Shown here: positions 13,572 through 22,655 of the stretch, piece after piece
Numbering within the stretch: position 1 is the stretch's first letter
How the letters are laid out: each line of letters starts with the position of its first letter
From: Pseudonocardia sp. HH130630-07
GTDB taxonomy: Bacteria > Actinomycetota > Actinomycetes > Mycobacteriales > Pseudonocardiaceae
DNA: 64,000 nt
Direction of reading: 5' to 3'
NCBI RefSeq assembly: GCF_001698125.1
Contig: NZ_CP013854.1
Location: 3,100,001-3,164,000, forward strand
The notes under the pieces: generated by a model
The model's database searches: none
Told to the model about the DNA's origin: nothing
What the model saw: the letters and a program-made list of their open reading frames with translations, nothing else
Made by a program: the position numbers and the translations under genes

Positions 13572-14254
13572 GCACCGTGCAGATCCAGACCCCGGAGGGC
13601 AAGGCGAACGGCAGCGTCGAGCTGCCCGACCACGTCTTCGACGTGACCGCCAACATCGCCCTCATGCACCAGGTGGTGACCGCGCAGCTGAACGCGGCGC
13701 GCCAGGGCACGCACGACACCAAGACCCGCGGCGAGGTCCGCGGCGGTGGCAAGAAGCCGTACCGGCAGAAGGGCACCGGCCGCGCCCGTCAGGGTTCGGT
13801 CCGCGCGCCGCAGTTCGCCGGTGGTGGCATCGTGCACGGCCCGACGCCGCGGGACTACTCGCAGCGGACCCCGAAGAAGATGAAGGCCGCCGCCCTGCGC
13901 GGTGCCCTCTCCGACCGGGCCCGTGCCGGCCGCGTGCACGTCGTCTCCTCGCTGGTCGAGGGCGACGCCCCGTCGACGAAGGCCGCCCGCAAGGCCCTCG
14001 AGGCCGTCGTGCCGGAGGCCCTGGCGAGCCGGGTGCTCGTCGTCGTCGAGCGGACCGCGGAGACCGCGCTGCTGAGCCTGCGCAACCTGCCGCAGATCCA
14101 CATGATCGCGCCGGACCAGCTGAACACCCACGACGTGCTCGTCAACGACGTCGTCGTGTTCACGCAGGCGGCGCTGGACGAGTTCCTGTCCGGCCCGATC
14201 GCGAAGCCGAAGGCCGCGAGCCGCCGGGCTGCCGCTGAGGAGGCCGAGAAGTGA
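13568..14254 (+). CDS. rplD: 50S ribosomal protein L4 (uL4)
   Basis: 228 residues from a GTG in a GTGA overlap with rplC. It contains the tunnel-loop region [22 protein letters not shown], whose tip lines the exit tunnel near the macrolide site. A second GTG three codons on is an alternative start. In E. coli L4 represses the S10 operon. Very large frames that run into this gene from upstream are extensions, not real starts. Confidence 0.95.
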   Translation: MSTVQIQTPEGKANGSVELPDHVFDVTANIALMHQVVTAQLNAARQGTHDTKTRGEVRGGGKKPYRQKGTGRARQGSVRAPQFAGGGIVHGPTPRDYSQRTPKKMKAAALRGALSDRARAGRVHVVSSLVEGDAPSTKAARKALEAVVPEALASRVLVVVERTAETALLSLRNLPQIHMIAPDQLNTHDVLVNDVVVFTQAALDEFLSGPIAKPKAASRRAAAEEAEK

Positions 14255-14550
14255 TCACGGACCCGCGGGACGTGCTGCTCGCGCCGGTGGTCTCGGAGAA
14301 GAGCTACGGGCTGCTCGACGAGCGCCAGTACACCTTCGTCGTCGCACCGGACGCGAACAAGACGCAGATCAAGATCGCCGTGGAGAAGGTGTTCGGGGTC
14401 AAGGTGACCAGCGTGAACACGCTCAACCGCTCGGGCAAGCGCAAGCGCTCCCGTACCGGCTACGGCAAGCGCAAGGACACCAAGCGCGCGATCGTCACGC
14501 TCTCCGAGGAGAGCAAGGCGATCGACGTGTTCGGTGGCCAGGCGAGCTGA
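14251..14550 (+). CDS. rplW: 50S ribosomal protein L23 (uL23)
   Basis: 99 residues, GTG start overlapping the rplD stop (GTGA). It contains [20 protein letters not shown] and the [16 protein letters not shown] loop. L23 sits at the tunnel exit and is the docking site for trigger factor and SRP. Confidence 0.97.
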   Translation: MITDPRDVLLAPVVSEKSYGLLDERQYTFVVAPDANKTQIKIAVEKVFGVKVTSVNTLNRSGKRKRSRTGYGKRKDTKRAIVTLSEESKAIDVFGGQAS

Positions 14551-14566
14551 GGGAGCGAGCTGAGCC

Positions 14567-15400
14567 ATGGGCATTCGTAAGTACAAGCCGACGACGTCCG
14601 GCCGCCGCGGCGCCAGCGTCTCGGACTTCGCCGAGATCACCCGGGACCACCCGGAGAAGTCGCTGCTGCGTCCGCTGCACAACAAGGGCGGCCGCAACGT
14701 GCACGGGCGGATCACCACCCGGCACCAGGGTGGCGGTCACAAGCGGGCCTACCGCCTGATCGACTTCCGCCGCAACGACAAGGACGGTGTGCCGGCCAAG
14801 GTCGCGCACATCGAGTACGACCCGAACCGCACCTCGCGGATCGCACTGCTGCACTACGCCGACGGCGAGAAGCGCTACATCATCGCGCCGGCGAAGCTGA
14901 AGCAGGGCGACCCGATCGAGAACGGTCCCCGGGCCGACATCAAGGTGGGCAACAACCTGCCGCTGCGCAACATCCCGACGGGCACCGTGGTGCACGCGAT
15001 CGAGCTCCGCCCCGGTGGCGGCGCCAAGATCGCGCGCTCGGCCGGTGCCGGCGTCCAGCTGGTCGCCAAGGACGGGCCCTACGCGCAGCTGCGGATGCCC
15101 TCCGGCGAGATCCGCAACGTCGACGTGCGCTGCCGCGCCACGGTCGGCGAGGTGGGCAACTCGGAGCACTCCAACATCAACTGGGGTAAGGCCGGCCGCA
15201 TGCGGTGGAAGGGCAAGCGCCCGACCGTCCGTGGTGTCGTCATGAACCCGGTGGACCACCCGCACGGTGGTGGTGAGGGCAAGACCTCCGGTGGCCGCCA
15301 CCCGGTGAACCCGGCCGGTACCCCCGAGGGGCGTACCCGTCGCAACAAGCCGTCCGACAAGTTGATCGTCCGCCGGCGCCGTACCGGCAAGAAGCGCTGA
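14567..15400 (+). CDS. rplB: 50S ribosomal protein L2 (uL2)
   Basis: 277 residues, [21 protein letters not shown]. The [13 protein letters not shown] loop close to the peptidyl-transferase centre is intact. L2 is needed for subunit association and tRNA binding. RBS GAGGGAGCGAG upstream; rpsS follows 14 bp later with AGGGAGG between them. Confidence 0.98.
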   Translation: MGIRKYKPTTSGRRGASVSDFAEITRDHPEKSLLRPLHNKGGRNVHGRITTRHQGGGHKRAYRLIDFRRNDKDGVPAKVAHIEYDPNRTSRIALLHYADGEKRYIIAPAKLKQGDPIENGPRADIKVGNNLPLRNIPTGTVVHAIELRPGGGAKIARSAGAGVQLVAKDGPYAQLRMPSGEIRNVDVRCRATVGEVGNSEHSNINWGKAGRMRWKGKRPTVRGVVMNPVDHPHGGGEGKTSGGRHPVNPAGTPEGRTRRNKPSDKLIVRRRRTGKKR

Positions 15401-15414
15401 GCAGGGAGGTAAAG

Positions 15415-15696
15415 ATGCCGCGCAGCCTGAAGAAGGGCCCCTTCGTGGACGACCACCTGCTCAAGAAGGTGGACGCCCTCAACGAGTCCGGCAAGAAGAC
15501 CGTCATCCGTACGTGGTCCCGTCGGTCCACGATCATTCCGGACATGATCGGTCACACCATTGCGGTGCACGACGGCCGCAAGCACGTGCCGGTGTTCGTG
15601 TCCGACTCGATGGTCGGGCACAAGCTGGGCGAGTTCGCCCCGACCCGGACCTTCCGGGGACACATCAAGGACGACCGCAAGGCGCGTCGGCGCTAG
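15415..15696 (+). CDS. rpsS: 30S ribosomal protein S19 (uS19)
   Basis: 93 residues, [20 protein letters not shown], complete through [11 protein letters not shown]19 is in the 30S head, next to S13 and the A-site finger bridge. Preceded by AGGGAGG. Confidence 0.98.
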   Translation: MPRSLKKGPFVDDHLLKKVDALNESGKKTVIRTWSRRSTIIPDMIGHTIAVHDGRKHVPVFVSDSMVGHKLGEFAPTRTFRGHIKDDRKARRR

Positions 15697-15734
15697 AAGC
15701 CGGCCCGAGTAGCGACTAGGAGAGGTGGAGAGAA

Positions 15735-16163
15735 ATGGCTGACGCTGTGAACACAGCTGCCGACACCACCGGCGCTGCGCTCGAGCCGACTCGTGCGCGC
15801 GCCGTGGCACGGTTCGTCCGTAGCTCGCCGATGAAGACCCGTCGCGTCGTGGACCTGGTCCGCGGCCTGCCGGTCTCGGAGGCACTGGCCATCCTGCGGT
15901 TCTCGCCGCAGGCTGCGGCCGAGCCGGTCGCGAAGGTCGTGGCGAGCGCCGCGGCCAACGCGGAGAACAACCTGGACCTGAACCCGGACACCCTCGTGGT
16001 GGCCGTGGCGATGGTCGACGAGGGCCCGACGCTGAAGCGCATCCGGCCGCGTGCCCAGGGGCGCGCGTACCGCATCCGCAAGCGGACGAGCCACATCACC
16101 ATCGAGGTCGAGTCGGTTCCCGCCAAGGCCGGCCGTCGTGGTGCGAAGGGGAGGGCCCGCTGA
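15735..16163 (+). CDS. rplV: 50S ribosomal protein L22 (uL22)
   Basis: 142 residues with an N-terminal extension of about 20 residues before the conserved [24 protein letters not shown]. The tunnel hairpin region ends [21 protein letters not shown]22 lines the exit tunnel with L4. The gene overlaps rpsC by one base (TGATG). Confidence 0.97.
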   Translation: MADAVNTAADTTGAALEPTRARAVARFVRSSPMKTRRVVDLVRGLPVSEALAILRFSPQAAAEPVAKVVASAAANAENNLDLNPDTLVVAVAMVDEGPTLKRIRPRAQGRAYRIRKRTSHITIEVESVPAKAGRRGAKGRAR

Positions 16164-16996
16164 TGGGGCAGAAGATCAACCCGCACGGCTTCCGCCTGGG
16201 CATCACCACGGACTGGAAGTCGCGCTGGTACGCCGACAAGCAGTACTCGGAGTACGTGAAGGAGGACGTCGAGATCCGCAAGATGCTCTCCAAGGGCATG
16301 GAGCGGGCCGGCATCTCCAAGGTCGAGATCGAGCGGACCCGGGACCGCGTGCGGGTGGACATCCACACCGCGCGTCCGGGCATCGTCATCGGCCGTCGTG
16401 GCGCCGAGGCCGACCGGATCCGGGGCAACCTCGAGAAGCTGACCAAGAAGCAGGTCCAGCTGAACATCCTCGAGGTCAAGGGCTCGGAGTCGGACGCGCA
16501 GCTCGTCGCGCAGGGCGTGGCCGAGCAGCTGTCGAACCGGGTCGCCTTCCGGCGGGCCATGCGCAAGGCCATCCAGTCGGCCATGCGCAGCCCGCAGGTC
16601 AAGGGCATCCGGGTCCAGTGCTCCGGCCGGCTCGGCGGCGCCGAGATGTCGCGGTCGGAGTTCTACCGCGAGGGTCGGGTCCCGCTGCACACGCTGCGCG
16701 CGGACATCGACTACGGCCTGTTCGAGGCCCGGACCTCCTTCGGCCGGATCGGCGTGAAGGTCTGGATCTACAAGGGTGACGTCGTCGGGGGCCGCCGTGA
16801 GGGCGCGCCCGCCGCCGCCGACGCTCCGGGCCGTGGCCCGCGCCGTGAGCGTCCGGCCCGTCGTCGGTCCGGTGCCTCGGGCACCACTGCGACCAGCACC
16901 GAGGCCGGGCGCGCCGCCCAGGGCGGCGGCGCCGCCACGGCGACCGCCGAGACCCCGGCCTCCGGTGAGAACCAGAGCAACGGTGGGGAGAGCTGA
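16163..16996 (+). CDS. rpsC: 30S ribosomal protein S3 (uS3) with low-complexity tail
   Basis: 277 residues. The KH domain ([20 protein letters not shown]) and the C-terminal domain ([23 protein letters not shown]) are normal. After about residue 210 a 65-residue Ala/Gly/Arg/Thr tail follows, with no fold expected. S3 forms part of the mRNA entry tunnel and its helicase activity. The start overlaps the rplV stop. Confidence 0.97.
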   Translation: MGQKINPHGFRLGITTDWKSRWYADKQYSEYVKEDVEIRKMLSKGMERAGISKVEIERTRDRVRVDIHTARPGIVIGRRGAEADRIRGNLEKLTKKQVQLNILEVKGSESDAQLVAQGVAEQLSNRVAFRRAMRKAIQSAMRSPQVKGIRVQCSGRLGGAEMSRSEFYREGRVPLHTLRADIDYGLFEARTSFGRIGVKVWIYKGDVVGGRREGAPAAADAPGRGPRRERPARRRSGASGTTATSTEAGRAAQGGGAATATAETPASGENQSNGGES

Positions 16997-16999
16997 CCG

Positions 17000-17419
17000 A
17001 TGCTGATCCCACGCAAGGTCAAGCACCGCAAGCAGCACCGGCCCAAGCGCAAGGGCATGGCCAGTGGCGGCACCGCGGTGACCTTCGGCGACTGGGGCAT
17101 CCAGGCGCTGGAGCCCGCGTACGTGTCGAACCGGCAGATCGAGTCGGCGCGTATCGCGATCAACCGGCACATCAAGCGTGGCGGGAAGATCTGGATCAAC
17201 GTCTTCCCGGACATCCCGATGACGAAGAAGCCCGCCGAGGTCCGCATGGGCTCCGGTAAGGGTTCGCCGGAGAAGTGGGTCACGAACGTGAAGCCCGGCC
17301 GGGTGCTGTTCGAGATGAGCTTCCCGAACAAGGAGACGGCCCACGAGGCACTTCGTCGGGCCATCCACAAGCTGCCCATGAAGTGCCGGATCGTGTCCCG
17401 TGAGGGTGGTGACATCTGA
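17000..17419 (+). CDS. rplP: 50S ribosomal protein L16 (uL16)
   Basis: 139 residues, [21 protein letters not shown], canonical length. L16 organises the A-site region of the 50S and is a late assembly protein. It sits 3 bp after rpsC and overlaps rpmC by one base. Confidence 0.98.
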   Translation: MLIPRKVKHRKQHRPKRKGMASGGTAVTFGDWGIQALEPAYVSNRQIESARIAINRHIKRGGKIWINVFPDIPMTKKPAEVRMGSGKGSPEKWVTNVKPGRVLFEMSFPNKETAHEALRRAIHKLPMKCRIVSREGGDI

Positions 17420-17664
17420 TGGCGAGCGCTGGCAACACCAAGGCCGCCGAGCTGCGCGAGCTCTCCGACGAGGAGCTGGTCGTGCGCGTCCGGGAGGCCA
17501 AGGAGGAGCTGTTCAACCTCCGCTTCCAGATGGCCACCGGGCAGCTGGACAACAACCGGCGCCTGCGGGCCGTCCGCCACGACATCGCGCGGGTCTACAC
17601 CGTCATGCGCGAGCGTGAGCTGGGCCTGTCCGCTGCGCCGACCGAGAGTGAGGGCGCAGCATGA
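17419..17664 (+). CDS. rpmC: 50S ribosomal protein L29 (uL29)
   Basis: 81 residues; the core [35 protein letters not shown] is the family signature. L29 borders the tunnel exit beside L23. The start overlaps rplP and the end overlaps rpsQ by 4 bp (ATGA). Confidence 0.97.
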   Translation: MASAGNTKAAELRELSDEELVVRVREAKEELFNLRFQMATGQLDNNRRLRAVRHDIARVYTVMRERELGLSAAPTESEGAA

Positions 17665-18005
17665 GCGAGGGCGTGAGCGAGGACGTTCGCACCCCGGCCA
17701 AGGATGCGACGGCGGCGGCGAAGCCGTCCACCGCGCAGACGAAGCCGGAGGGGCAGCGCGGGGAGCGCAAGGTCCGTGAGGGCCTGGTCGTGTCCGCCAA
17801 GATGGACAAGACCGTGGTCGTGTCCCTCGAGGACCGGGTCAAGCACCCGCGGTACAGCAAGGTCATCCGCCGGACCAGCAAGGTCAAGGCGCACGACGAG
17901 GGCAACACGGCCGGCATCGGTGACCGTGTTCGCCTGATGGAGACCCGTCCGCTGTCGGCGACCAAGCGCTGGCGGCTGGTGGAGATCCTCGAGAAGGCCA
18001 AGTAG
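17661..18005 (+). CDS. rpsQ: 30S ribosomal protein S17 (uS17)
   Basis: 114 residues. An Ala/Lys/Thr-rich N-terminal extension of about 35 residues precedes the conserved [42 protein letters not shown]17 is a primary 16S rRNA-binding protein of the 30S body. The start overlaps rpmC (ATGA). A later GTG before RKVREGLVV would give the short form, but the overlap and frame favour this start. Confidence 0.94.
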   Translation: MSEGVSEDVRTPAKDATAAAKPSTAQTKPEGQRGERKVREGLVVSAKMDKTVVVSLEDRVKHPRYSKVIRRTSKVKAHDEGNTAGIGDRVRLMETRPLSATKRWRLVEILEKAK

Positions 18006-18013
18006 GAGACACA

Positions 18014-18382
18014 GTGATCCAGCAGGAGTCGCGGCTGCGCGTCGCCGACAACACCGGTGCCAAGGAGATCCTGTGCATCCGGGTGCTGGGCGGCTCCGCG
18101 CGGCGCTACGCCGGGATCGGCGACGTCATCGTCGCCACGGTCAAGGAGGCCATCCCCGGCGCCGGCGTGAAGCGTGGTGACGTCGTCAAGGCGGTCATCG
18201 TGCGCACCAAGAAGGAGAAGCGCCGTCCCGACGGCAGCTACATCCGATTCGACGAGAACGCCGCTGTCCTCATCAAGCCGGACAACGGCCCGCGAGGGAC
18301 CCGAATCTTCGGCCCGGTCGGGCGCGAGCTGCGCGACCGCAAGTTCATGAGGATCATCTCCCTCGCTCCGGAGGTGCTCTGA
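18014..18382 (+). CDS. rplN: 50S ribosomal protein L14 (uL14)
   Basis: 122 residues, GTG start, [27 protein letters not shown], complete. L14 contacts 16S rRNA helix 14 and is the binding site of the silencing factor RsfS. RBS AGGAGA upstream. Confidence 0.98.
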   Translation: MIQQESRLRVADNTGAKEILCIRVLGGSARRYAGIGDVIVATVKEAIPGAGVKRGDVVKAVIVRTKKEKRRPDGSYIRFDENAAVLIKPDNGPRGTRIFGPVGRELRDRKFMRIISLAPEVL

Positions 18383-18385
18383 TCC

Positions 18386-18724
18386 ATGAAGGCGAAGATG
18401 AAGGTGAAGAAGGGCGACACCGTTCAGGTGATCGCCGGTAAGGACAAGGGCGCCACGGGCAAGGTCATCGCGGCCTACCCGGACCGCCAGCGCGTGCTGG
18501 TCGAGGGCGTGAACCGGATCAAGAAGCACACCCGGATCAGCCAGAACCAGCGCGGTGCCGAGAGTGGCGGGATCGTCACCCAGGAGGCTGCCATCCACGT
18601 CTCGAACGTGATGGTCGTCGACTCCGACGGCAAGCCGTCCCGCATCGGCTCGAAGTCCGTCGAGGGCGAGGACGGCAAGGCCCGCCGGGTCCGGATCTCC
18701 AAGAGCAACGGGAAGGAGATCTGA
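18386..18724 (+). CDS. rplX: 50S ribosomal protein L24 (uL24)
   Basis: 112 residues with the KOW motif [21 protein letters not shown] at the N-terminus. It initiates 50S assembly on the 5' domain of 23S rRNA. It begins 3 bp after rplN. Confidence 0.97.
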   Translation: MKAKMKVKKGDTVQVIAGKDKGATGKVIAAYPDRQRVLVEGVNRIKKHTRISQNQRGAESGGIVTQEAAIHVSNVMVVDSDGKPSRIGSKSVEGEDGKARRVRISKSNGKEI

Positions 18725-18725
18725 G

Positions 18726-19289
18726 ATGACCGCTCCGACCACCGAGATCCCTCGTCTCAAGCAGCGCTACCGGGACGAGATCCTGGACAAGCTGCGCGAG
18801 GAGTTCGGCTACTCGAACATCATGCAGATCCCCGGCCTGACCAAGGTCGTGGTGAACATGGGTGTCGGCGACGCCGCCCGGGACTCCAAGCTCATCGACG
18901 GCGCGCTGCGGGACCTGGCCACCATCACCGGCCAGAAGCCGCAGCTCCGTCGGGCGACGAAGTCCATCGCGCAGTTCAAGCTGCGTGAGGGCATGCCCAT
19001 CGGCGCGAAGGTGACGCTCCGGAACGACCGCATGTGGGAGTTCCTGGACCGGCTGCTGACGATCGCGCTGCCCCGTATCCGCGACTTCCGCGGGCTCGAG
19101 GGCAACCAGTTCGACGGGCGTGGCAACTACACGTTCGGCCTGAACGAGCAGTCGATGTTCCACGAGATCGACCCGGACACCATCGACCGGCCGCGTGGCA
19201 TGGACATCACCGTCGTGACCACCGCGACCACGAACGCCGAGGGCCGGGCGCTGCTGCGCCACCTGGGCTTCCCGTTCAAGGAGAGCTGA
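18726..19289 (+). CDS. rplE: 50S ribosomal protein L5 (uL5)
   Basis: 187 residues, with [27 protein letters not shown] and the P-site loop regions. It binds 5S rRNA in the central protuberance. It starts 1 bp after the rplX stop. rpsN follows by 4 bp. Confidence 0.98.
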   Translation: MTAPTTEIPRLKQRYRDEILDKLREEFGYSNIMQIPGLTKVVVNMGVGDAARDSKLIDGALRDLATITGQKPQLRRATKSIAQFKLREGMPIGAKVTLRNDRMWEFLDRLLTIALPRIRDFRGLEGNQFDGRGNYTFGLNEQSMFHEIDPDTIDRPRGMDITVVTTATTNAEGRALLRHLGFPFKES

Positions 19290-19293
19290 GCGA

Positions 19294-19479
19294 ATGGCGA
19301 AGAAGGCGCTCATCAACAAGGCGAACGCGACGCCGAAGTTCGCGGTGCGGGGTTACACCCGCTGCCAGAAGTGCGGCCGTCCGCGTGCCGTCTTCCGCAA
19401 GTTCGGCCTGTGCCGCGTGTGCCTGCGCGACATGGCCCACGCCGGCGAGCTGCCGGGTGTGAGCAAGTCCAGCTGGTGA
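19294..19479 (+). CDS. rpsZ: 30S ribosomal protein S14, zinc-binding type Z (uS14)
   Basis: 61 residues, the short zinc-ribbon form, with the pairs CQKC and CRVC separated by 12 residues ([21 protein letters not shown]). This is the housekeeping C+ form; actinobacteria often hold a zinc-free paralogue elsewhere for zinc starvation. S14 sits in the 30S head. A 127-bp gap with two hairpins separates it from rpsH. Confidence 0.97.
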   Translation: MAKKALINKANATPKFAVRGYTRCQKCGRPRAVFRKFGLCRVCLRDMAHAGELPGVSKSSW

Positions 19480-19487
19480 TCTCACCG

Positions 19488-19570
19488 GCCCCGCACCCGC
19501 GGGGCAGGGGATCAACCCGATCGCCGAAGGCCCACGCCGGTGCGGCGCCCCGACCGGGGCGCCGCACCGG
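19488..19570 (+). promoter_or_regulatory. Two hairpins inside the spc operon (rpsZ-rpsH gap)
   Basis: A small stem GCCCCG/CGGGGC (19488-19493 with 19500-19505) is followed by a nearly continuous 16-bp perfect stem: CCGGTGCGGCGCCCCG (19537-19552) with CGGGGCGCCGCACCGG (19555-19570) around a 2-nt loop. No U-tract follows. It may attenuate or process the polycistronic mRNA. Confidence 0.6.
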
Positions 19571-19606
19571 GCCGCGAGGAACCACGGCGGGAAAGAGACA
19601 GACACC

Positions 19607-20005
19607 ATGACGATGACCGATCCGATCGCAGACATGCTGACCCGTCTGCGGAACGCGAACTCGGCCTACCACGACCGCGTCGTGATGCCGCACTCCAAGC
19701 TGAAGGTCTCCATCGCGGAGATCCTGCAGAAGGAGGGCTACATCGCGGCCCACCACACCGAGGACGCCGAGGTCGGCAAGTCCCTGGTCGTCGAACTGAA
19801 GTACGGCCGCAACCGGGAGCGGAGCATCGCCGGTCTGCGCCGGGTCTCCAAGCCCGGTCTGCGTGTGTACGCGAAGTCGACCAACCTGCCGCGGGTCCTG
19901 GGTGGGCTCGGCGTCGCGATCATCTCGACCTCCCGGGGTCTGATGACCGACCAGCAGGCCTACCGGAACGGCGTGGGCGGGGAAGTCCTCGCCTACGCCT
20001 GGTGA
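19607..20005 (+). CDS. rpsH: 30S ribosomal protein S8 (uS8)
   Basis: 132 residues, [25 protein letters not shown], with the C-terminal signature [26 protein letters not shown]. It binds helix 21 of 16S rRNA. In E. coli S8 is the translational repressor of the spc operon; whether it recognises the nearby hairpins is unknown. Two ATG codons are possible, at 19607 and 19613. Confidence 0.97.
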   Translation: MTMTDPIADMLTRLRNANSAYHDRVVMPHSKLKVSIAEILQKEGYIAAHHTEDAEVGKSLVVELKYGRNRERSIAGLRRVSKPGLRVYAKSTNLPRVLGGLGVAIISTSRGLMTDQQAYRNGVGGEVLAYAW

Positions 20006-20022
20006 GAGAGGGGTAACGAACG

Positions 20023-20562
20023 ATGTCACGCATCGGAAAGCTGCCCATCACCGTTCCGTCCGGCGTGGAGATCACCGTCGACGGCCGCACGGTCACCGCG
20101 AAGGGCCCCAAGGGCACCCTGTCGCACACCGTCATCGAGCCGATCACGGTCGAGCGCGACGACGACGGCACGGTGCTGGTGAAGCGCCCGAACGAGGAGC
20201 GCGAGGTCCGTGCCTACCACGGCCTGACCCGCTCGCTCGTCAACAACATCGTGGTCGGCGTCAGCGCCGGTTACGAGAAGAAGCTGGAGATCCACGGCGT
20301 GGGTTACCGGGTGGCGCTCAAGGGCTCGAACCTCGAGTTCGCCCTGGGCTTCTCGCACCCGGTCATCATCGAGCCGGCGGAAGGCATCACCTTCGCGGTG
20401 GAGAGCCCGACCCGGTTCTCCGTCTCCGGCATCGACAAGCAGCTCGTCGGCGAGACCGCCGCGAACATCCGGAAGCTGCGCCGCCCCGACCCGTACAAGG
20501 GCAAGGGCGTCCGTTACTCCGGCGAGCAGGTCCGCCGCAAGGTCGGAAAGACGGGTAAGTGA
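20023..20562 (+). CDS. rplF: 50S ribosomal protein L6 (uL6)
   Basis: 179 residues, [21 protein letters not shown], ending in the signature [25 protein letters not shown]. It sits close to the GTPase centre and sarcin-ricin loop. The stop overlaps the rplR start. Confidence 0.98.
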   Translation: MSRIGKLPITVPSGVEITVDGRTVTAKGPKGTLSHTVIEPITVERDDDGTVLVKRPNEEREVRAYHGLTRSLVNNIVVGVSAGYEKKLEIHGVGYRVALKGSNLEFALGFSHPVIIEPAEGITFAVESPTRFSVSGIDKQLVGETAANIRKLRRPDPYKGKGVRYSGEQVRRKVGKTGK

Positions 20563-20975
20563 TGGCCGAGACGAACGAGACCGTTTCCGGGGCCGCTCGT
20601 CGCCGGATGGCGTCCCAGGTCGCGCGCAAGCGTCGCGACTCGCGCATCCGCCGGCACGCCCGGCTGCGCAAGAAGATCTCCGGTACGCCGGTCCGTCCGC
20701 GCCTGGCGGTCAACCGCTCCTCGCGGCACATCACCGTCCAGCTGATCGACGACCTGGCCGGGCACACCCTGGCCCACGCGTCGAGCCTGGACGTCGATGT
20801 CCGTGGCCTGGAGGGCGACAAGAAGGCCAAGGCGGCCAAGGTCGGCGAGCTCATCGCCGCCCGGGCCAAGGCGGCCGGCGTCTCCGCGGTCGTGTTCGAC
20901 CGCGGTGGCCTCGCCTACCACGGGCGGATCGCGGCTCTGGCCGACGCCGCCCGCGAAGGGGGCCTGGAGTTCTGA
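20562..20975 (+). CDS. rplR: 50S ribosomal protein L18 (uL18)
   Basis: 137 residues from the ATG at 20562 (a GTG three bases earlier is also in frame). The N-terminal extension [19 protein letters not shown] precedes the conserved [23 protein letters not shown]. It binds 5S rRNA. Ends in the usual [13 protein letters not shown]. rpsE follows after 31 bp. Confidence 0.96.
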   Translation: MAETNETVSGAARRRMASQVARKRRDSRIRRHARLRKKISGTPVRPRLAVNRSSRHITVQLIDDLAGHTLAHASSLDVDVRGLEGDKKAKAAKVGELIAARAKAAGVSAVVFDRGGLAYHGRIAALADAAREGGLEF

Positions 20976-21006
20976 TGCAGACCAAGCACACTGAAGGGAT
21001 CGTCTG

Positions 21007-21642
21007 ATGCCGGGACGTACGCGGCGTGACGGCGGAGGGCCCGGCGGCGGTAGCAACGACAACCGCAGCAACAACCGGGACCGCCGGGACGGCGGCCGTG
21101 GCGGGGCGGCCCAGGACAAGACCCCGTACATCGAGCGGCTGGTCACGATCAACCGCGTGTCCAAGGTCGTCAAGGGCGGTCGCCGGTTCAGCTTCACCGC
21201 GCTGATGATCGTCGGCGACGGCGACGGCCTGGTGGGCGTCGGCTACGGCAAGGCCAAGGAGGTGCCGGCCGCGATCGCCAAGGGTGTCGAGGAGGCGAAG
21301 AAGAACTTCTTCCGCATCCCGCGCATCGGCGGCACGATCGTGCACCGCGTGCAGGGCGAGGCCGCTGCCGGCGTCGTCATGCTGCGCCCGGCCTCGCCGG
21401 GTACCGGCGTCATCGCCGGTGGTCCGGTCCGCGCGGTGCTGGAGTGCGGCGGGATCTCCGACATCCTGTCCAAGTCCCTCGGCTCCGACAACGCCATCAA
21501 CATCGTGCACGCCACGGTGGCGGCGCTGAAGGGGGTCCAGCGTCCGGAGGAGGTCGCGGCCCGCCGTGGCCTGCCGCTGGAGGACGTCGCTCCGCACAGC
21601 ATGCTGCGCCAGCGTGCCGAGGCCGAAGCGACGAGGGTGTGA
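21007..21642 (+). CDS. rpsE: 30S ribosomal protein S5 (uS5)
   Basis: 211 residues. A Gly/Arg/Asn-rich N-terminal extension of about 40 residues precedes [23 protein letters not shown]. The S5 double-stranded RNA-binding fold and the C-terminal domain are complete. S5 contributes to decoding accuracy and mRNA helicase activity. Neighbours are rplR and rpmD. Confidence 0.97.
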   Translation: MPGRTRRDGGGPGGGSNDNRSNNRDRRDGGRGGAAQDKTPYIERLVTINRVSKVVKGGRRFSFTALMIVGDGDGLVGVGYGKAKEVPAAIAKGVEEAKKNFFRIPRIGGTIVHRVQGEAAAGVVMLRPASPGTGVIAGGPVRAVLECGGISDILSKSLGSDNAINIVHATVAALKGVQRPEEVAARRGLPLEDVAPHSMLRQRAEAEATRV

Positions 21643-21647
21643 GTGAC

Positions 21648-21833
21648 ATGGCCACTCTCAAGATCACTCAGGTGAAGAGCAAGATCGGGGCCAAGAAGAA
21701 CCAGCGGGACTCGCTGCGTTCGCTCGGCCTCCGCAAGATCCGGCAGTCGGTGGAGCGCCCGGACGACCCGCAGACCCGCGGGTACGTCCACGTGGTGCGT
21801 CACCTCGTGACCGTGGAGGAGGTGCAGGCGTGA
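21648..21833 (+). CDS. rpmD: 50S ribosomal protein L30 (uL30)
   Basis: 61 residues, [22 protein letters not shown], ending [19 protein letters not shown]. It begins 5 bp after the rpsE stop, and its stop overlaps the rplO GTG by 4 bp. A longer upstream frame is an artefact. Confidence 0.97.
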   Translation: MATLKITQVKSKIGAKKNQRDSLRSLGLRKIRQSVERPDDPQTRGYVHVVRHLVTVEEVQA

Positions 21834-22288
21834 GCGACGAGCAGAACGTCATCAAGCTGCACGACCTGCGTCCGGCCCCGGGCTCGAAGAAGGCCAGGAC
21901 CCGTGTGGGTCGTGGTGAGGGCTCGAAGGGCAAGACCGCCGGGCGCGGCACCAAGGGCACGAAGGCCCGCAAGACGGTGTCGCCGCGGTTCGAGGGCGGG
22001 CAGATGCCGCTGCACATGCGGCTTCCGAAGCTCAAGGGCTTCAAGAACCGCTTCAAGGTCGACTACCAGGTCGTGAACGTCGGTGACCTGGCCGAGCTGT
22101 TCCCGAAGGGCGGCGAGGTCGGCCCGGCCGAGCTGGTCGAGGCGGGCGCCGTCCGTCGCAACCAGCTGGTCAAGGTGCTCGGCGAGGGTGAGCTCTCGGG
22201 CGTCGCCCTGACCGTGAAGGCGCACAAGTTCTCGGCGTCGGCCCGCGAGAAGATCGCGGCCGCAGGCGGTTCCGTCTCCGAGCTCTGA
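21830..22288 (+). CDS. rplO: 50S ribosomal protein L15 (uL15)
   Basis: 152 residues from a GTG (GTGA overlap with rpmD). The motif [38 protein letters not shown] is typical. It is a late-assembling 50S protein. It is the last gene before a strong hairpin that separates the cluster from secY. Confidence 0.97.
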   Translation: MSDEQNVIKLHDLRPAPGSKKARTRVGRGEGSKGKTAGRGTKGTKARKTVSPRFEGGQMPLHMRLPKLKGFKNRFKVDYQVVNVGDLAELFPKGGEVGPAELVEAGAVRRNQLVKVLGEGELSGVALTVKAHKFSASAREKIAAAGGSVSEL

Positions 22289-22320
22289 GGTTTCGCAGCG
22301 GGTCTCCCGCTCCGGCCACC

Positions 22321-22353
22321 GGGCCGGTCCGGCGCACTGCGCCGGGCCGGCCC
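22321..22353 (+). terminator. Terminator-like hairpin after rplO
   Basis: GGGCCGGTCCGGCGC (22321-22335) pairs with GCGCCGGGCCGGCCC (22339-22353): 15 bp with one G-U pair and an ACT loop. It ends the S10/spc cluster 32 bp after the rplO stop. There is no U-run. Confidence 0.65.
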
Positions 22354-22593
22354 GGACCTCGTTCGGGCCCCGTCCGTACCGCTCCCACCGTTCGTGTCCC
22401 GCTCCGGCGGGGCCGGGTGCGTGGGCGGGCGCCGGGGTGCCTCCGGACCGCTGTTACAGTCACGTCCGGACTGTGCGTCCGTGATGACCGGACGTCGCAG
22501 TACCGCGCGGTGCCGCGTGGTACGGCGCAACCCCCGTCGGCGGACAACGCCGGCCCGGGTGTCCCGGAAGGCGCGGACCGCGACTTCCATCCG

Positions 22594-22613
22594 GCCGGCC
22601 CGTCCGGGCCGGC
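22594..22613 (+). promoter_or_regulatory. Hairpin in the secY leader
   Basis: GCCGGCCC and GGGCCGGC flank a GTCC loop about 27 bp upstream of the secY ribosome-binding site TAGGAGG. It would be a premature-termination or leader-structure candidate if secY is transcribed from upstream. Confidence 0.4.
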
Positions 22614-22655
22614 GCAGGCGGTGTCGAACCGTCGACGTCGTAGGAGGATCACCGA

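Larger units (their letters stand above)
22289..22655. other. Intergenic region between rplO and secY
   Basis: 367 bp without a gene. It contains a terminator-like stem (22321-22353), an inverted repeat ACAGTC-N7-GACTGT (22456-22474) overlapping a possible -10 box TACAGT (22455-22460), a near-perfect stem at 22500-22523 (GTACCGCGCGG with CCGCGTGGTAC), and another stem at 22594-22613 shortly before the secY RBS. Confidence 0.6.
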
